64,000 nt of DNA from Certhia americana (Eukaryota > Chordata > Aves > Passeriformes > Certhiidae). Each line of letters begins with the position of its first letter. The first letter of the stretch is position 1. The stretch is taken from assembly GCA_018697195.1 (NCBI GenBank), contig CM031859.1, positions 56,856,779 to 56,920,778 of the forward strand. Reading direction: 5' to 3'. The position numbers and the translations under genes are program-made. Below, piece by piece: positions 55,701 through 59,600 of this stretch. The notes beneath the pieces were generated by a model. That model did no database searches. It worked only from the letters and a program-made list of their open reading frames with translations, and had not been told where the DNA came from.

Positions 55701-56612
55701 TTCTCACTGCATGGTTCCTAACTATGAACAAGCTTTCCTTTTCACACACAGTGAATGTCAGCTGTGCTCTGTAATTACACATAGAGATAGACAAATTAAT
55801 TTCCATGGAAGTACTTGCACACATCTATTGGATTTTGTGTGAACAGGTGTAGGCATAAAGATCAAGCACACACAGAATGAATCCAGCTCTGCCTTAATTC
55901 ACACCTCTGTAACTCAAAAAAAATCCCAGCAACCCAAATACAACAAAGGCATGCCAAAAGAAATAAACCAGGCCTCCAGAAGTGAAACTTCTCATCAAAA
56001 AAATGAGTGAATATGATTCCATAATTTGTACTTCCAGTACATCTTGGTCATATAAGAAACAGCCTTCTGACAAAAACTGAAAATCAGAGAACCAGCTTCC
56101 AGGTTCTAAAGAGGCACTTTATGAGCAGAAGACACATGGAATTTCAGTCATACCAACAAACAGCAGAAATAGCCCTTCTATATAACCTGTTTCAAGAGAA
56201 TTTATGTGAGCAATATATTCTTTATGAGCCCAACTGGAACTACTAACAATAAAGTTTCCTTGGTTCCAGAATTTATTTTGTATAGGCTTAAAATGATTTT
56301 ACCGTTGTAAAATCTGTGTCTGAACATAACACAAGCAGTGCATTGATTTTTAAAATTCCATTGTAAATACAATTTTTACAAATTCACCTGGACACAATTG
56401 TGTTATTTTCATTGATTAAATTACCAGCATAGGTACTGTTTATTTATACCCACAAAACCTGTCTGTGTGTCACACAGTTCCCCACGCTCTCCCCACTTGC
56501 AAGGACTGTCAGCTCAGTATTTTCACCACTTACCCTGCTGGCACTGGAAGAATTCAGGAAGCACATTCAATGACGGGACATTTCTGCCACCAGCACCTTT
56601 ATAGTGAGCCAT
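361..56612 (-). CDS. SYNE1: SYNE1 (nesprin-1) 5' coding region, 28 exons, 3' incomplete
   Basis: Nesprin-1 is a giant outer-nuclear-membrane and cytoskeletal linker. Its paired CH domains bind F-actin, its spectrin repeats form a long rod, and its C-terminal KASH domain binds SUN proteins. Visible here are both CH domains (about residues 34-138 and 183-290 of the deduced chain) and the first nine to ten spectrin-type repeats (from about residue 317). The 28 exons sum to 3,846 nt with every junction in frame, giving 1,282 residues, about one seventh of the roughly 8,800-residue human giant isoform. Exon order and residue matches follow human nesprin-1 as I remember it; the second CH domain is clearly SYNE1-like rather than SYNE2-like. 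The gene is intact, with no stop or frameshift. The far 3' exons lie beyond position 1, and the usual first coding exon lies probably beyond 64000. Confidence 0.95.
529..2463 (-). other. SYNE1 intron 27
   Basis: AT-rich intron with no recognisable repeat family or conserved ORF. A short direct repeat of ATCATATC-type units lies near 1150-1180, and a CT run near 1770. Confidence 0.75.
2464..2628 (-). CDS. SYNE1: SYNE1 exon 27 (spectrin repeat 9)
   Basis: It encodes 55 residues (1172-1226), [20 protein letters not shown] to LLDLLAE. The [12 protein letters not shown] and [10 protein letters not shown] blocks match human. Phase 0-0, borders TTCTGTAG and GAG/GTACAG. Reading past the donor gives the spurious longer ORF visible at 2302-2562. 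Confidence 0.95.
2629..3855 (-). other. SYNE1 intron 26
   Basis: AT-rich intron. The ORFs in it overlap each other in several frames and show no conserved motif. Nothing else seen. Confidence 0.75.
3856..3964 (-). CDS. SYNE1: SYNE1 exon 26 (spectrin repeat 9)
   Basis: It finishes the Arg codon and encodes [20 protein letters not shown] to KASVG (residues 1136-1171). FSE-x-x-NWIS is the conserved helix-A start of the next repeat. Borders are TTATTTCAG and GGG/GTGAGC. The C-terminal third is poorly conserved, so the end was set by the donor and by frame with exon 27. Confidence 0.9.
4228..4436 (-). CDS. SYNE1: SYNE1 exon 25 (spectrin repeat 8)
   Basis: It encodes residues 1066-1134 plus two bases of an Arg codon: [20 protein letters not shown], later [10 protein letters not shown] and [19 protein letters not shown]. 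At 209 nt it is the longest exon here. The 232-bp intron to exon 24 is compact. Acceptor TTCCATCAG; donor GCAG/GTGTCA is weak after the GT. [13 protein letters not shown] is a clear SYNE1 match. Confidence 0.94.
4669..4827 (-). CDS. SYNE1: SYNE1 exon 24 (spectrin repeat 8)
   Basis: It encodes 53 residues (1013-1065), [20 protein letters not shown] to [14 protein letters not shown]-x-HLKI and VEEC match human. Phase 0-0, borders GTGTATAG and ATG/GTATGA. The last residue is Met, where I recall Arg in human. Confidence 0.94.
4828..6356 (-). other. SYNE1 introns 23 and 22, flanking exon 23
   Basis: Two short introns (4828-5663 and 5799-6356) of ordinary AT-rich sequence around exon 23. No repeat or extra exon was recognised. 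Confidence 0.75.
5664..5798 (-). CDS. SYNE1: SYNE1 exon 23 (spectrin repeat 7)
   Basis: It encodes 45 residues (968-1012), [20 protein letters not shown] to KLHRQWK. The helix-C ending with a Trp ([13 protein letters not shown]) closes the repeat. Acceptor CCACTTCAG is good; donor AAG/GTTGGT departs from the usual A or G at +3. Homology on both sides confirms the junction. Confidence 0.94.
6357..6521 (-). CDS. SYNE1: SYNE1 exon 22 (spectrin repeat 7)
   Basis: It encodes 55 residues (913-967), [20 protein letters not shown] to [10 protein letters not shown]. The block [17 protein letters not shown] is identical to the human sequence I remember. Phase 0-0, borders GTGATTCAG and AGC/GTGAGT. Confidence 0.95.
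6522..8542 (-). other. SYNE1 intron 21
   Basis: AT-rich intron. It contains one exact 16-bp tandem duplication at 7487-7518. The ORFs on both strands lack any recognisable domain. Confidence 0.75.
7487..7518. repeat. 16-bp unit repeated twice in tandem
   Basis: AAAAATAAAGATAAAT occurs twice head to tail with no mismatch, inside a longer A-rich tract. Probably replication slippage. Confidence 0.85.
8543..8701 (-). CDS. SYNE1: SYNE1 exon 21 (spectrin repeat 6)
   Basis: It encodes 53 residues (860-912), [20 protein letters not shown] to [16 protein letters not shown]-like and VLQHFHQ segments match human. Its acceptor (CTTTCAG) is preceded in the transcript by an uninterrupted run of 25 T (plus-strand A at 8709-8733), so a microsatellite is its polypyrimidine tract. 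Donor CAG/GTAGAA. Confidence 0.93.
8702..9768 (-). other. SYNE1 intron 20
   Basis: It contains the A25 homopolymer near exon 21, then AT-rich sequence with another A-rich stretch around 9523-9556. No gene signal. Confidence 0.75.
8709..8733. repeat. A25 homopolymer acting as exon 21 polypyrimidine tract
   Basis: Twenty-five consecutive A on the plus strand, followed by a short TA run. In the SYNE1 transcript this is U25, ending seven bases before the exon 21 boundary. Confidence 0.9.
9769..9942 (-). CDS. SYNE1: SYNE1 exon 20 (spectrin repeat 6)
   Basis: It encodes 58 residues (802-859), [20 protein letters not shown] to [15 protein letters not shown] is strongly conserved with human. Phase 0-0. 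Borders are ACCAAAAG (an AAAG-type acceptor with a short T tract) and CAA/GTAAGTTT. Confidence 0.93.
10270..10413 (-). CDS. SYNE1: SYNE1 exon 19 (spectrin repeat 5)
   Basis: It encodes 48 residues (754-801), [20 protein letters not shown] to RLKEQLGK. It matches human at AQYK, LITKE and LKEQL. The acceptor is TTGTTTCAG. The donor, AAG/GTCACA, is weak, with only the GT and the exonic AAG fitting consensus. Phase and homology to exon 20 (which starts VKEYSS) still fix the border here. Confidence 0.9.
10414..10864 (-). other. SYNE1 intron 18 with A25 homopolymer
   Basis: A 451-bp intron whose only notable content is an uninterrupted A25 at 10712-10736. The neighbouring intron 19 (9943-10269) shows nothing. 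Confidence 0.8.
10865..11017 (-). CDS. SYNE1: SYNE1 exon 18 (spectrin repeat 5)
   Basis: It encodes 51 residues (703-753), [20 protein letters not shown] to [10 protein letters not shown]. The central part diverges from human, while both ends are clearly conserved. Phase 0-0, borders CTTTTCTAG and GAA/GTAAGT. Confidence 0.93.
11018..12493 (-). other. SYNE1 intron 17
   Basis: An A- and CAAA-rich stretch (11038-11098) sits next to exon 18, so in the transcript it is a T- and GTTT-rich tract before the acceptor. The rest is ordinary AT-rich sequence. Confidence 0.75.
12494..12658 (-). CDS. SYNE1: SYNE1 exon 17 (spectrin repeat 4)
   Basis: It encodes 55 residues (648-702), [20 protein letters not shown] to [13 protein letters not shown]. 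The long helix [15 protein letters not shown] is the typical helix-C signature (LL-x-LN-x-RW) of a spectrin repeat. Phase 0-0, borders CTTCTTCAG and CAG/GTAAGC. Confidence 0.96.
12659..16201 (-). other. SYNE1 intron 16
   Basis: A 3.5-kb intron. The part from about 12960 to 13560 is slightly less AT-rich, but has no conserved ORF or repeat I recognise. Confidence 0.7.
16202..16404 (-). CDS. SYNE1: SYNE1 exon 16 (spectrin repeat 4)
   Basis: It encodes residues 580-647, from [20 protein letters not shown] through [16 protein letters not shown] to [18 protein letters not shown]. Three conserved Trp residues and regular heptads mark two spectrin-type helices and the start of another. Borders are GTATCTCAG and AAG/GTACGT. 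Very close to human over the full 203 nt. Confidence 0.96.
16405..17662 (-). other. SYNE1 intron 15
   Basis: Ordinary AT-rich intron. The ORFs at 17032-17489 lie in different frames and have no recognisable domain. Confidence 0.7.
17663..17759 (-). CDS. SYNE1: SYNE1 exon 15 (spectrin repeat 3)
   Basis: It encodes residues 548-579 plus a [21 protein letters not shown], then [12 protein letters not shown]. The G joins exon 16 to make a Val codon. Borders are TTTTTCAG and TCAG/GTAAAT. This 97-nt asymmetric exon cannot be skipped alone without a frameshift. Confidence 0.94.
17760..21089 (-). other. SYNE1 intron 14
   Basis: A 3.3-kb AT-rich intron. It holds a T23 homopolymer at 20608-20630 and A-rich runs near 19810. 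No gene or repeat family recognised. Confidence 0.7.
20608..20630. repeat. T23 homopolymer
   Basis: Twenty-three consecutive T on the plus strand within intron 14. Confidence 0.9.
21090..21258 (-). CDS. SYNE1: SYNE1 exon 14 (spectrin repeat 3)
   Basis: It finishes the Arg codon and encodes [20 protein letters not shown] to [11 protein letters not shown] (residues 492-547). [14 protein letters not shown] is a conserved core of the third rod repeat. Borders are TTTTATAG and ATT/GTAAGT. Phase 2 in, phase 0 out. Confidence 0.95.
21797..21909 (-). CDS. SYNE1: SYNE1 exon 13 (spectrin repeat 2)
   Basis: It encodes residues 454-490 plus two bases of an Arg codon: [18 protein letters not shown], then [19 protein letters not shown]. 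The loop SVNG-x-P-x-P is conserved in SYNE1. Its acceptor (AATCAG) is fed by a CT-rich tract, the complement of the G-rich run at 21949-21967. Donor ACAG/GTAAGG. Confidence 0.94.
21910..24894 (-). other. SYNE1 intron 12, with a CpG-richer islet
   Basis: A 3-kb intron. Positions 22450-22700 contain about eleven CpG dinucleotides, unlike the CpG-poor surroundings. No splice-bounded exon, promoter motif or conserved peptide was recognised there. The remainder is AT-rich. Confidence 0.65.
21949..21967 (+). other. Potential G-quadruplex motif upstream of exon 13
   Basis: Four G runs of 5, 3, 4 and 3 bases are separated by one or two A. This fits the G3+N1-7 quadruplex pattern on the plus (template) strand. 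In the transcript the same stretch is C- and U-rich, 40-58 nt before the exon 13 acceptor. Confidence 0.6.
24895..25059 (-). CDS. SYNE1: SYNE1 exon 12 (spectrin repeat 2)
   Basis: It encodes 55 residues (399-453), from [17 protein letters not shown] to HRKLEQHK, with the helix-A motif GAWLYRAE. The leading ATG is an internal Met, where human has Leu-Phe, and is not a start codon, since the exon is preceded by an acceptor (TTTCTAG). Donor AAG/GTAGATGG. Among the best-conserved exons in the window. Confidence 0.95.
25060..27080 (-). other. SYNE1 introns 11 and 10, flanking exon 11
   Basis: Two introns (25060-26195 and 26334-27080) of ordinary AT-rich sequence. A short ATTT/TTTA array lies at about 25608-25632. 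Confidence 0.7.
26196..26333 (-). CDS. SYNE1: SYNE1 exon 11 (spectrin repeat 1)
   Basis: It encodes 46 residues (353-398), [18 protein letters not shown] to [10 protein letters not shown], a heptad-rich helical segment with the conserved GKLSLDQA turn. It finishes the first rod repeat begun in exon 10. Phase 0-0, borders TTTGTGCAG and AGG/GTAAG. Confidence 0.94.
27081..27188 (-). CDS. SYNE1: SYNE1 exon 10 (start of spectrin repeat 1)
   Basis: It encodes residues 317-352, from [20 protein letters not shown] to SLQEKYQ. The Trp in KVWAEQF is the typical helix-A tryptophan of a spectrin-type repeat, which starts the rod straight after the CH pair. Phase 0-0, 108 nt, borders ACCATAG and CAG/GTAAGC. 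It matches the human REDRVIFKEMKVWIEQFERD segment well. Confidence 0.93.
27742..27771. repeat. 15-bp unit repeated twice in tandem
   Basis: AAACCCAAGTATATT occurs twice in direct succession without mismatch. Confidence 0.85.
28897..28944 (-). mobile_element. CR1-type LINE 3'-end fragment (degraded)
   Basis: The plus strand reads TCGTTTAGGTTGGAAAAGG followed by AAGATCATCGAATCCAACC. This is the reverse complement of the conserved 3' end of avian CR1 retroposons as I remember it. Only about 48 bp remain, so the insertion is old and truncated. The element's sense strand is minus. Confidence 0.75.
29512..29540. repeat. 11-bp inverted repeat with 7-nt loop
   Basis: CATATGTGTAT is followed seven bases later by its exact reverse complement ATACACATATG. 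The simple TG/TA composition makes a microsatellite origin likely. Confidence 0.75.
30763..30780. repeat. (AT)9 microsatellite
   Basis: Nine perfect AT units. Confidence 0.9.
31954..31977. other. Perfect 9-bp GC-rich stem-loop near cassette exon 9
   Basis: GGTCTGCTC, loop ATGTAA, then GAGCAGACC. It lies about 173 nt downstream of the exon 9 donor in the transcript. It could form in the pre-mRNA; a regulatory role is only a guess. Confidence 0.5.
32151..32198 (-). CDS. SYNE1: SYNE1 exon 9: small divergent cassette exon
   Basis: This is a 48-nt, phase 0-0 exon encoding [16 protein letters not shown] (residues 301-316). It aligns with the 17-residue human segment EILPGFPSFANSVQNFK at the same place between CH2 and the first spectrin repeat, sharing the initial Glu, the P-x-F core and the terminal FK. 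The acceptor (ATTGCTAG) is preceded by a T-rich tract in the transcript, and the donor is AAG/GTAAGG. Protein similarity is modest, so the call rests on position, phase, length and splice signals. Skipping it would keep the frame. Confidence 0.7.
32199..34913 (-). other. SYNE1 intron 8
   Basis: It holds an A-rich tract at 32232-32275 (T-rich in the transcript, upstream of the exon 9 acceptor), a possible ancient interspersed repeat at 32473-32640, and a GC-richer segment at about 33600-34000 with open frames but no recognisable domain. Confidence 0.65.
32473..32640. repeat. Possible ancient amniote interspersed repeat
   Basis: The segment beginning TTACCTTAGAGTAACTGTG and continuing GAGATGTGTTGACTACATG resembles a repeat I recall as common in turtle and other reptile genomes. 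The match is from memory and degraded, so both family and boundaries are uncertain. Confidence 0.35.
34914..35023 (-). CDS. SYNE1: SYNE1 exon 8 (end of CH2)
   Basis: It completes the Asp codon and encodes [20 protein letters not shown] and YYPD, the last CH2 helix (residues 264-300), then a variable tail ending VPEND. The intron to exon 7 is only 143 bp, the shortest in the window. Borders are TTGTCTAG and GAT/GTAAGTTT. The DEKS-x-MTYVAQF run is almost invariant in spectrin-type CH2 domains. Confidence 0.95.
35167..35363 (-). CDS. SYNE1: SYNE1 exon 7 (CH2)
   Basis: It encodes residues 198-263 of CH2, with the conserved runs [37 protein letters not shown] and [11 protein letters not shown]. 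The near-identity to nesprin-1 here, rather than nesprin-2, is the best single argument for SYNE1. It enters at phase 2, finishing the Lys codon of exon 6, and leaves at phase 1 with a G that begins an Asp codon. Borders are TTCTTTAG and GAAG/GTACCT. Confidence 0.96.
35364..37333 (-). other. SYNE1 intron 6
   Basis: AT-rich 2-kb intron with no recognised repeat, exon or RNA. Confidence 0.7.
37334..37512 (-). CDS. SYNE1: SYNE1 exon 6 (Ser-rich inter-CH linker, start of CH2)
   Basis: It encodes residues 139-197 plus two bases of the next Lys codon. It opens with [12 protein letters not shown], passes through a Ser-rich, flexible linker that separates the two CH domains, then a basic stretch (SKRKVVTK), and ends in [11 protein letters not shown], the first helix of CH2. 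Borders are CCTGCAG and AA/GTAAGTC. The linker is the most diverged part compared with human, as expected of a disordered spacer. Confidence 0.94.
37513..39129 (-). other. SYNE1 intron 5
   Basis: AT-rich intron; nothing recognisable beyond SYNE1 splice signals at its ends. Confidence 0.7.
39130..39222 (-). CDS. SYNE1: SYNE1 exon 5 (end of CH1, actinin-type signature 2)
   Basis: It encodes residues 108-138. The segment from [12 protein letters not shown] through [10 protein letters not shown] fits the actinin-type actin-binding signature 2, including the conserved Trp at residue 131, and closes CH1 at YFQ. Symmetric phase 0-0, 93 nt, borders TATACAG and CAG/GTACTA. The conservation leaves no doubt that this is a functional CH domain. 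Confidence 0.95.
39223..42472 (-). other. SYNE1 intron 4
   Basis: A 3.2-kb intron. It contains purine-rich sequence (about 39770-39830), a moderately GC-richer part (about 41020-41420), a T21 run (42114-42134) and an A16 run (42253-42268). No conserved ORF. Confidence 0.7.
42473..42556 (-). CDS. SYNE1: SYNE1 exon 4 (CH1)
   Basis: It encodes residues 80-107 (28 codons), including [18 protein letters not shown] and ALKFLEGRR, the middle helices of CH1. Borders are TCTTTAAG and CGG/GTAGGTATG. The phase-0 start of exon 5 requires the first of two overlapping GT donors. Use of the second, four bases further on, would break the frame. A Trp replaces the small residue I remember after RIH in the human protein; bulky aromatic residues occur there in related CH domains. 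Confidence 0.94.
42557..44366 (-). other. SYNE1 intron 3
   Basis: It contains the compound CA/TG/TA microsatellite at 42845-42903. A GC-richer part at about 43630-43910 has an 80-codon plus-strand ORF without recognisable features. Confidence 0.7.
42845..42903. repeat. Compound CA / TG / TA microsatellite, partly self-complementary
   Basis: A CA run is followed about 20 bases later by a TG run and then a TA run. The CA and TG blocks are reverse complements, so the locus can fold back on itself. Confidence 0.85.
44367..44462 (-). CDS. SYNE1: SYNE1 exon 3 (CH1)
   Basis: It encodes 32 residues (48-79), from [17 protein letters not shown] to LEVLSGQKL, covering the CH1 helices after the signature, with the conserved LFEDIKDG and LLEVLSG motifs. 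The exon is symmetric (phase 0-0), with borders TTTTCAG and CTG/GTAAGAAC. A 9.5-kb intron, the largest resolved here, separates it from exon 2. Confidence 0.95.
47107..47168. repeat. TTA / TAA trinucleotide array in inverted arrangement
   Basis: A TTA run, a short AGTAGTAA spacer, a TAA run and a second TTA run. Adjacent blocks are self-complementary. Confidence 0.85.
47769..47819. repeat. About 30-bp tandem duplication
   Basis: AAAGAATTNTCCTGTAATACT occurs at 47769 and again at 47799, with one difference. Confidence 0.8.
48572..48613. repeat. 26-bp tandem duplication
   Basis: CACTTTTCTACAGGAA occurs at 48572 and 48598 without mismatch. The flanking bases are partly conserved. Confidence 0.8.
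50636..50820 (-). mobile_element. CR1-type LINE 3'-end fragment
   Basis: The plus strand contains ACCATTTAGGCTGGAA, then TCCACCACTAAGCCATG, CTCCAGGGATGATGACTCAA and GTGAAGAAATTTCATC in the order seen in antisense copies of avian CR1 3' ends. It is about 185 bp, 5'-truncated and diverged, with the sense strand on minus. This is the clearest sign that the host is a bird or close relative. Confidence 0.85.
53957..54018 (-). CDS. SYNE1: SYNE1 exon 2 (start of CH1, actin-binding signature)
   Basis: This exon encodes residues 27-47, ending in HLAK. It contains [10 protein letters not shown], which fits the actinin-type actin-binding signature 1 and begins the first calponin-homology domain. Borders are TTCTCAG before the exon and AAG/GTAACA after it. 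It enters at phase 1 and leaves at phase 0. The match to human nesprin-1 is nearly exact across the whole exon. It is the first exon shared by all N-terminal SYNE1 forms I know. Confidence 0.95.
54019..56533 (-). other. SYNE1 intron 1 (between alternative exon 1 and exon 2)
   Basis: AT-rich intron. I looked for the usual SYNE1 first coding exon here and did not find it. No repeat family recognised. Confidence 0.65.
56534..56612 (-). CDS. SYNE1: SYNE1 exon 1: candidate alternative first coding exon
   Basis: An ATG at 56612 opens 26 codons, beginning [10 protein letters not shown] and ending EFFQCQQ, plus one G. A good donor follows (CAGG then GTAAGTGG). The leftover G joins the AT at the start of exon 2 to make the Asp codon found at that point in SYNE1. 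An in-frame TAA at 56691-56693 closes the frame upstream, so the ATG is the natural start. Its context is middling (C at -3, G at +4). The peptide does not resemble the usual MATSRGASR-type nesprin-1 start I remember, so this would be an alternative promoter or isoform. The phase match and strong donor support it; nothing here shows transcription. A chance ORF ending at a chance donor remains possible. Confidence 0.55.
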
Positions 56613-56617
56613 AGGCA

Positions 56618-56656
56618 CTGCTGCTGCTGCTGCTTCTGCTGCTGTGGATGCTGCTG
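56618..56656. repeat. Interrupted CTG/GCA trinucleotide repeat in leader of exon 1
   Basis: Five CTG, then a CTT, then three more CTG and further interrupted units on the plus strand. In the transcript these are GCA/CAG repeats just before the candidate start codon. In the ATG frame they would read mostly alanine, but no upstream in-frame ATG exists. Confidence 0.85.
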
Positions 56657-56662
56657 CAGCTT

Positions 56663-56677
56663 CTACCCCTCTCTCAT
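56663..56677 (-). promoter_or_regulatory. Five-codon upstream ORF in candidate SYNE1 leader
   Basis: ATG AGA GAG GGG TAG ends 50 nt before the candidate start and is in another frame. If this leader is transcribed, the short ORF could dampen translation of the exon 1 isoform. It is visible in sequence only. Confidence 0.45.
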
Positions 56678-59600
56678 GCGCAGCGCTTCTTTAGAATACA
56701 GCCAGAAGTAATTTTTCAACAATGATCCGATTTCCTTCCCTCACTGGAAATGCAGGCCTCTTACAAAAATCCCTCTACCATCTCTTTTCAGAGAATTCAC
56801 ATGAAGCCAAACCTTAAAAACATCCTTATATGTTCTTGCAGAGATGCAAAAGCCAGACAAAGCCAGCTGTATTGGAAGCAGCAGTTCTGCTGGTCTCACT
56901 GCCATCATCCTTCTCCACTGTTATTCTGTGGAAAGATTTTATTATCCTAGCACCAACCAATCCGCTAGCAGAAATCTCTGATGTCAAGAGCTTGAATAAT
57001 TCATCCAGGGACCGCAACAACCCAACTACACTGCTGATATCCTAAAGCAAAAAGATGTGTGCAAAAATTGATGCAGCTTTCTCACCAGTGCTTTTTTAAC
57101 AACATAGTGCTCAGTAAGTAAAAATTATTGAATGGCACAAACCTTCTTCTCCAGGTCACATATGTAAAGGAAAACAGCTTTTAAAAACAACCACTTGGGT
57201 TCACTGCGTACTCCTGTGAGGCAGGGATGTCCTTCAGCTTTGCAACTGAAAGTGGAAGGAATAGCAAGCAACGAATCTGAACAAATATGTAGGCCACTTA
57301 GCTTTGAATAATGTATTTGATCTGTTGTACAAGGGGCATGAAATGTATGTAAGGATGCTGAGAATTTTTGGAGCGTGCCTAGATCAGTTTGAAACATACT
57401 CAAATTTCTGATAATATGCACTACTCTCGATTTCATTGAATCACAGCCCCAGAGCACTTAAACAGTTATTTTTTTTCTCCAGTAAAATGAAGGCAGGTAT
57501 GAAACATTCTTTGTGGAGATTCATATACTATTCCCCTACAGGAGCCAACAGAGTAAAACATACTATTGAAATGAGAATAAAAAGGCTCACTTTTATTATG
57601 CCATTATTGCAAATGTATCATTATTGAGGTCAAATTAAAATCTCTGTTTCTGTAAAACACAAGGGCTCTGAAATTATGATTCTGCATCTGAAAGAAATGT
57701 TGCAAGAAAGATACCTTTAATCAAATATCTTCTTTTAATTGGCTGGAAATACCTTCATATTTTTACAAACCCTTTCTCTACTAAAGCATCACCAACAGAC
57801 TGTTTTTCTACAAGAATTTTTTGATTAGATGAAAAAAGACAAATCTAATGTGATATATTTACTTCAAAATATTTAGAGCAAATTATTTACATCAATAAAC
57901 ACAACCAACTATGCATCTTCAGACAATTATAAAGATACTGATGGAATGTTGAACATGCATACTTTTTCTAATGTGTGCTATCATGCTGACAAGTGTGCAC
58001 TGTGAAGCAGCAGATGGCACAGCAAGCACCTGGTGCTTGGGGATGGGACATTGCAGGGTGGCAAATACTGGGTTTTGCCTCAAGGTAACACAAGAAGGAG
58101 GCTCATGCACAGAGTCACAACAAAGTCAAGTTCACATATGTCTAATAAAAACATCTTGATTGATTCTCACAGACTGAAAAATATAGATTTGTTTCGTTTT
58201 GAATTTAATGAAATTCAAGTTCCTCACAGCTCCTCATTTTCAGCATCCTTTTGTCTTCTTTGGTTTTGATAGTTCTGTGCTTAAAACACCACGAACTTTT
58301 TTGTCTTATTTTGTTTTTCAGGTTTATGTCATACTGCTAAATCAATCTGGAAGTACGGAAAAGTGTCCCAGAACAACTGCAATGTTTCAATGTCACCTGA
58401 AAACACAGCACAGAAAGTAGTGGACAGCACCTCAGTGGAAAATTTTATTTGATGGGCAGTATGGCATACATTCTCTAAAGCTTTCAATAACAATTCCTAT
58501 CTTCATTAAGGACAGTTTTAACTTAAAGCAGCTATAGAAAAGCTTGTAGACTAAAAGCAATAATGTGCTTTTAGTTTAAAACTGCTTATGAAAAGGGGGA
58601 ATATTTTAAGCTACATCATTTAATCAACACTTCCATAACAGGTGGATTATCCCAATTAGGGTACTGCACAGAGGCAATGCAAATTTATTTCTTGTTCTTT
58701 AAACCACCAGTTGATGCTTTTTTTATGGGACAATGCCAGAAAAGTTTAGGTTTTTTAAAAAAACCCAACAAACAAATTAAATTTGGTGGTAGCTCTAAAG
58801 TACATATTCTTTCTAAGTTTCTAGTTTCAATAGTAACTCTATAGACTAGGATCAAAAAAAGGATGAAAGCAAAGAGGGGAAAATTGTTTTCAGCAGCCAT
58901 TGCTATTCAGTTGACAAGACTTTGCAGTATTGATACAAAGAATGAGAATATACTTTTAAATTCCTCATGCATTTATCCATTTTTTTTAAGGTGAAAGACA
59001 GCCTTTGTCAAAGTGCAGCTTTCAGATACATGCTTCTACTGAATTATCAGAGAAGGTGAGATGGTCACAGCAACAGACCATTTATCTAAATTTCCAAGAT
59101 TTGGGATCTAGATCTACACATCACTCATAGCCTGCTCCACCACTGACCACCAGTCTACTCCTCATCAGCTTCTGCAGAAAGAAAATCCATGCACAAGGGC
59201 TAGAAGGGAACAAGCCATCCTTGCCTAAGCCCCTACTAGAGAAAATGATGAAGATCAGCTCTCTGGGGTTTGCACAATGAATCCATGATGGGGTAACCTT
59301 AGAACAGTCCTTTGAGAGCCAGAGGTTTTATGTCATTTGGAAGACTGGAAATAGAGAAAACCAAGACACACACTGGTGTAATAATTTCAGGAAACTGAAG
59401 TATGGAGAAGCAGGCCCACATCTGCAGCAGCACTGCAGCAGCAGTGTCACATGCTGCTGCACAGCAACTGGCACACAGCTGAGGACTTTCTGCTCTTATT
59501 GTTTGAAATGTATTTACAAAATAAATATTTTAAATTTAAGCAATTCTTATTGATTTCCTGCACTTCTAAGAGAGAGAGAGTGTCTATCTAGCCACTATTT

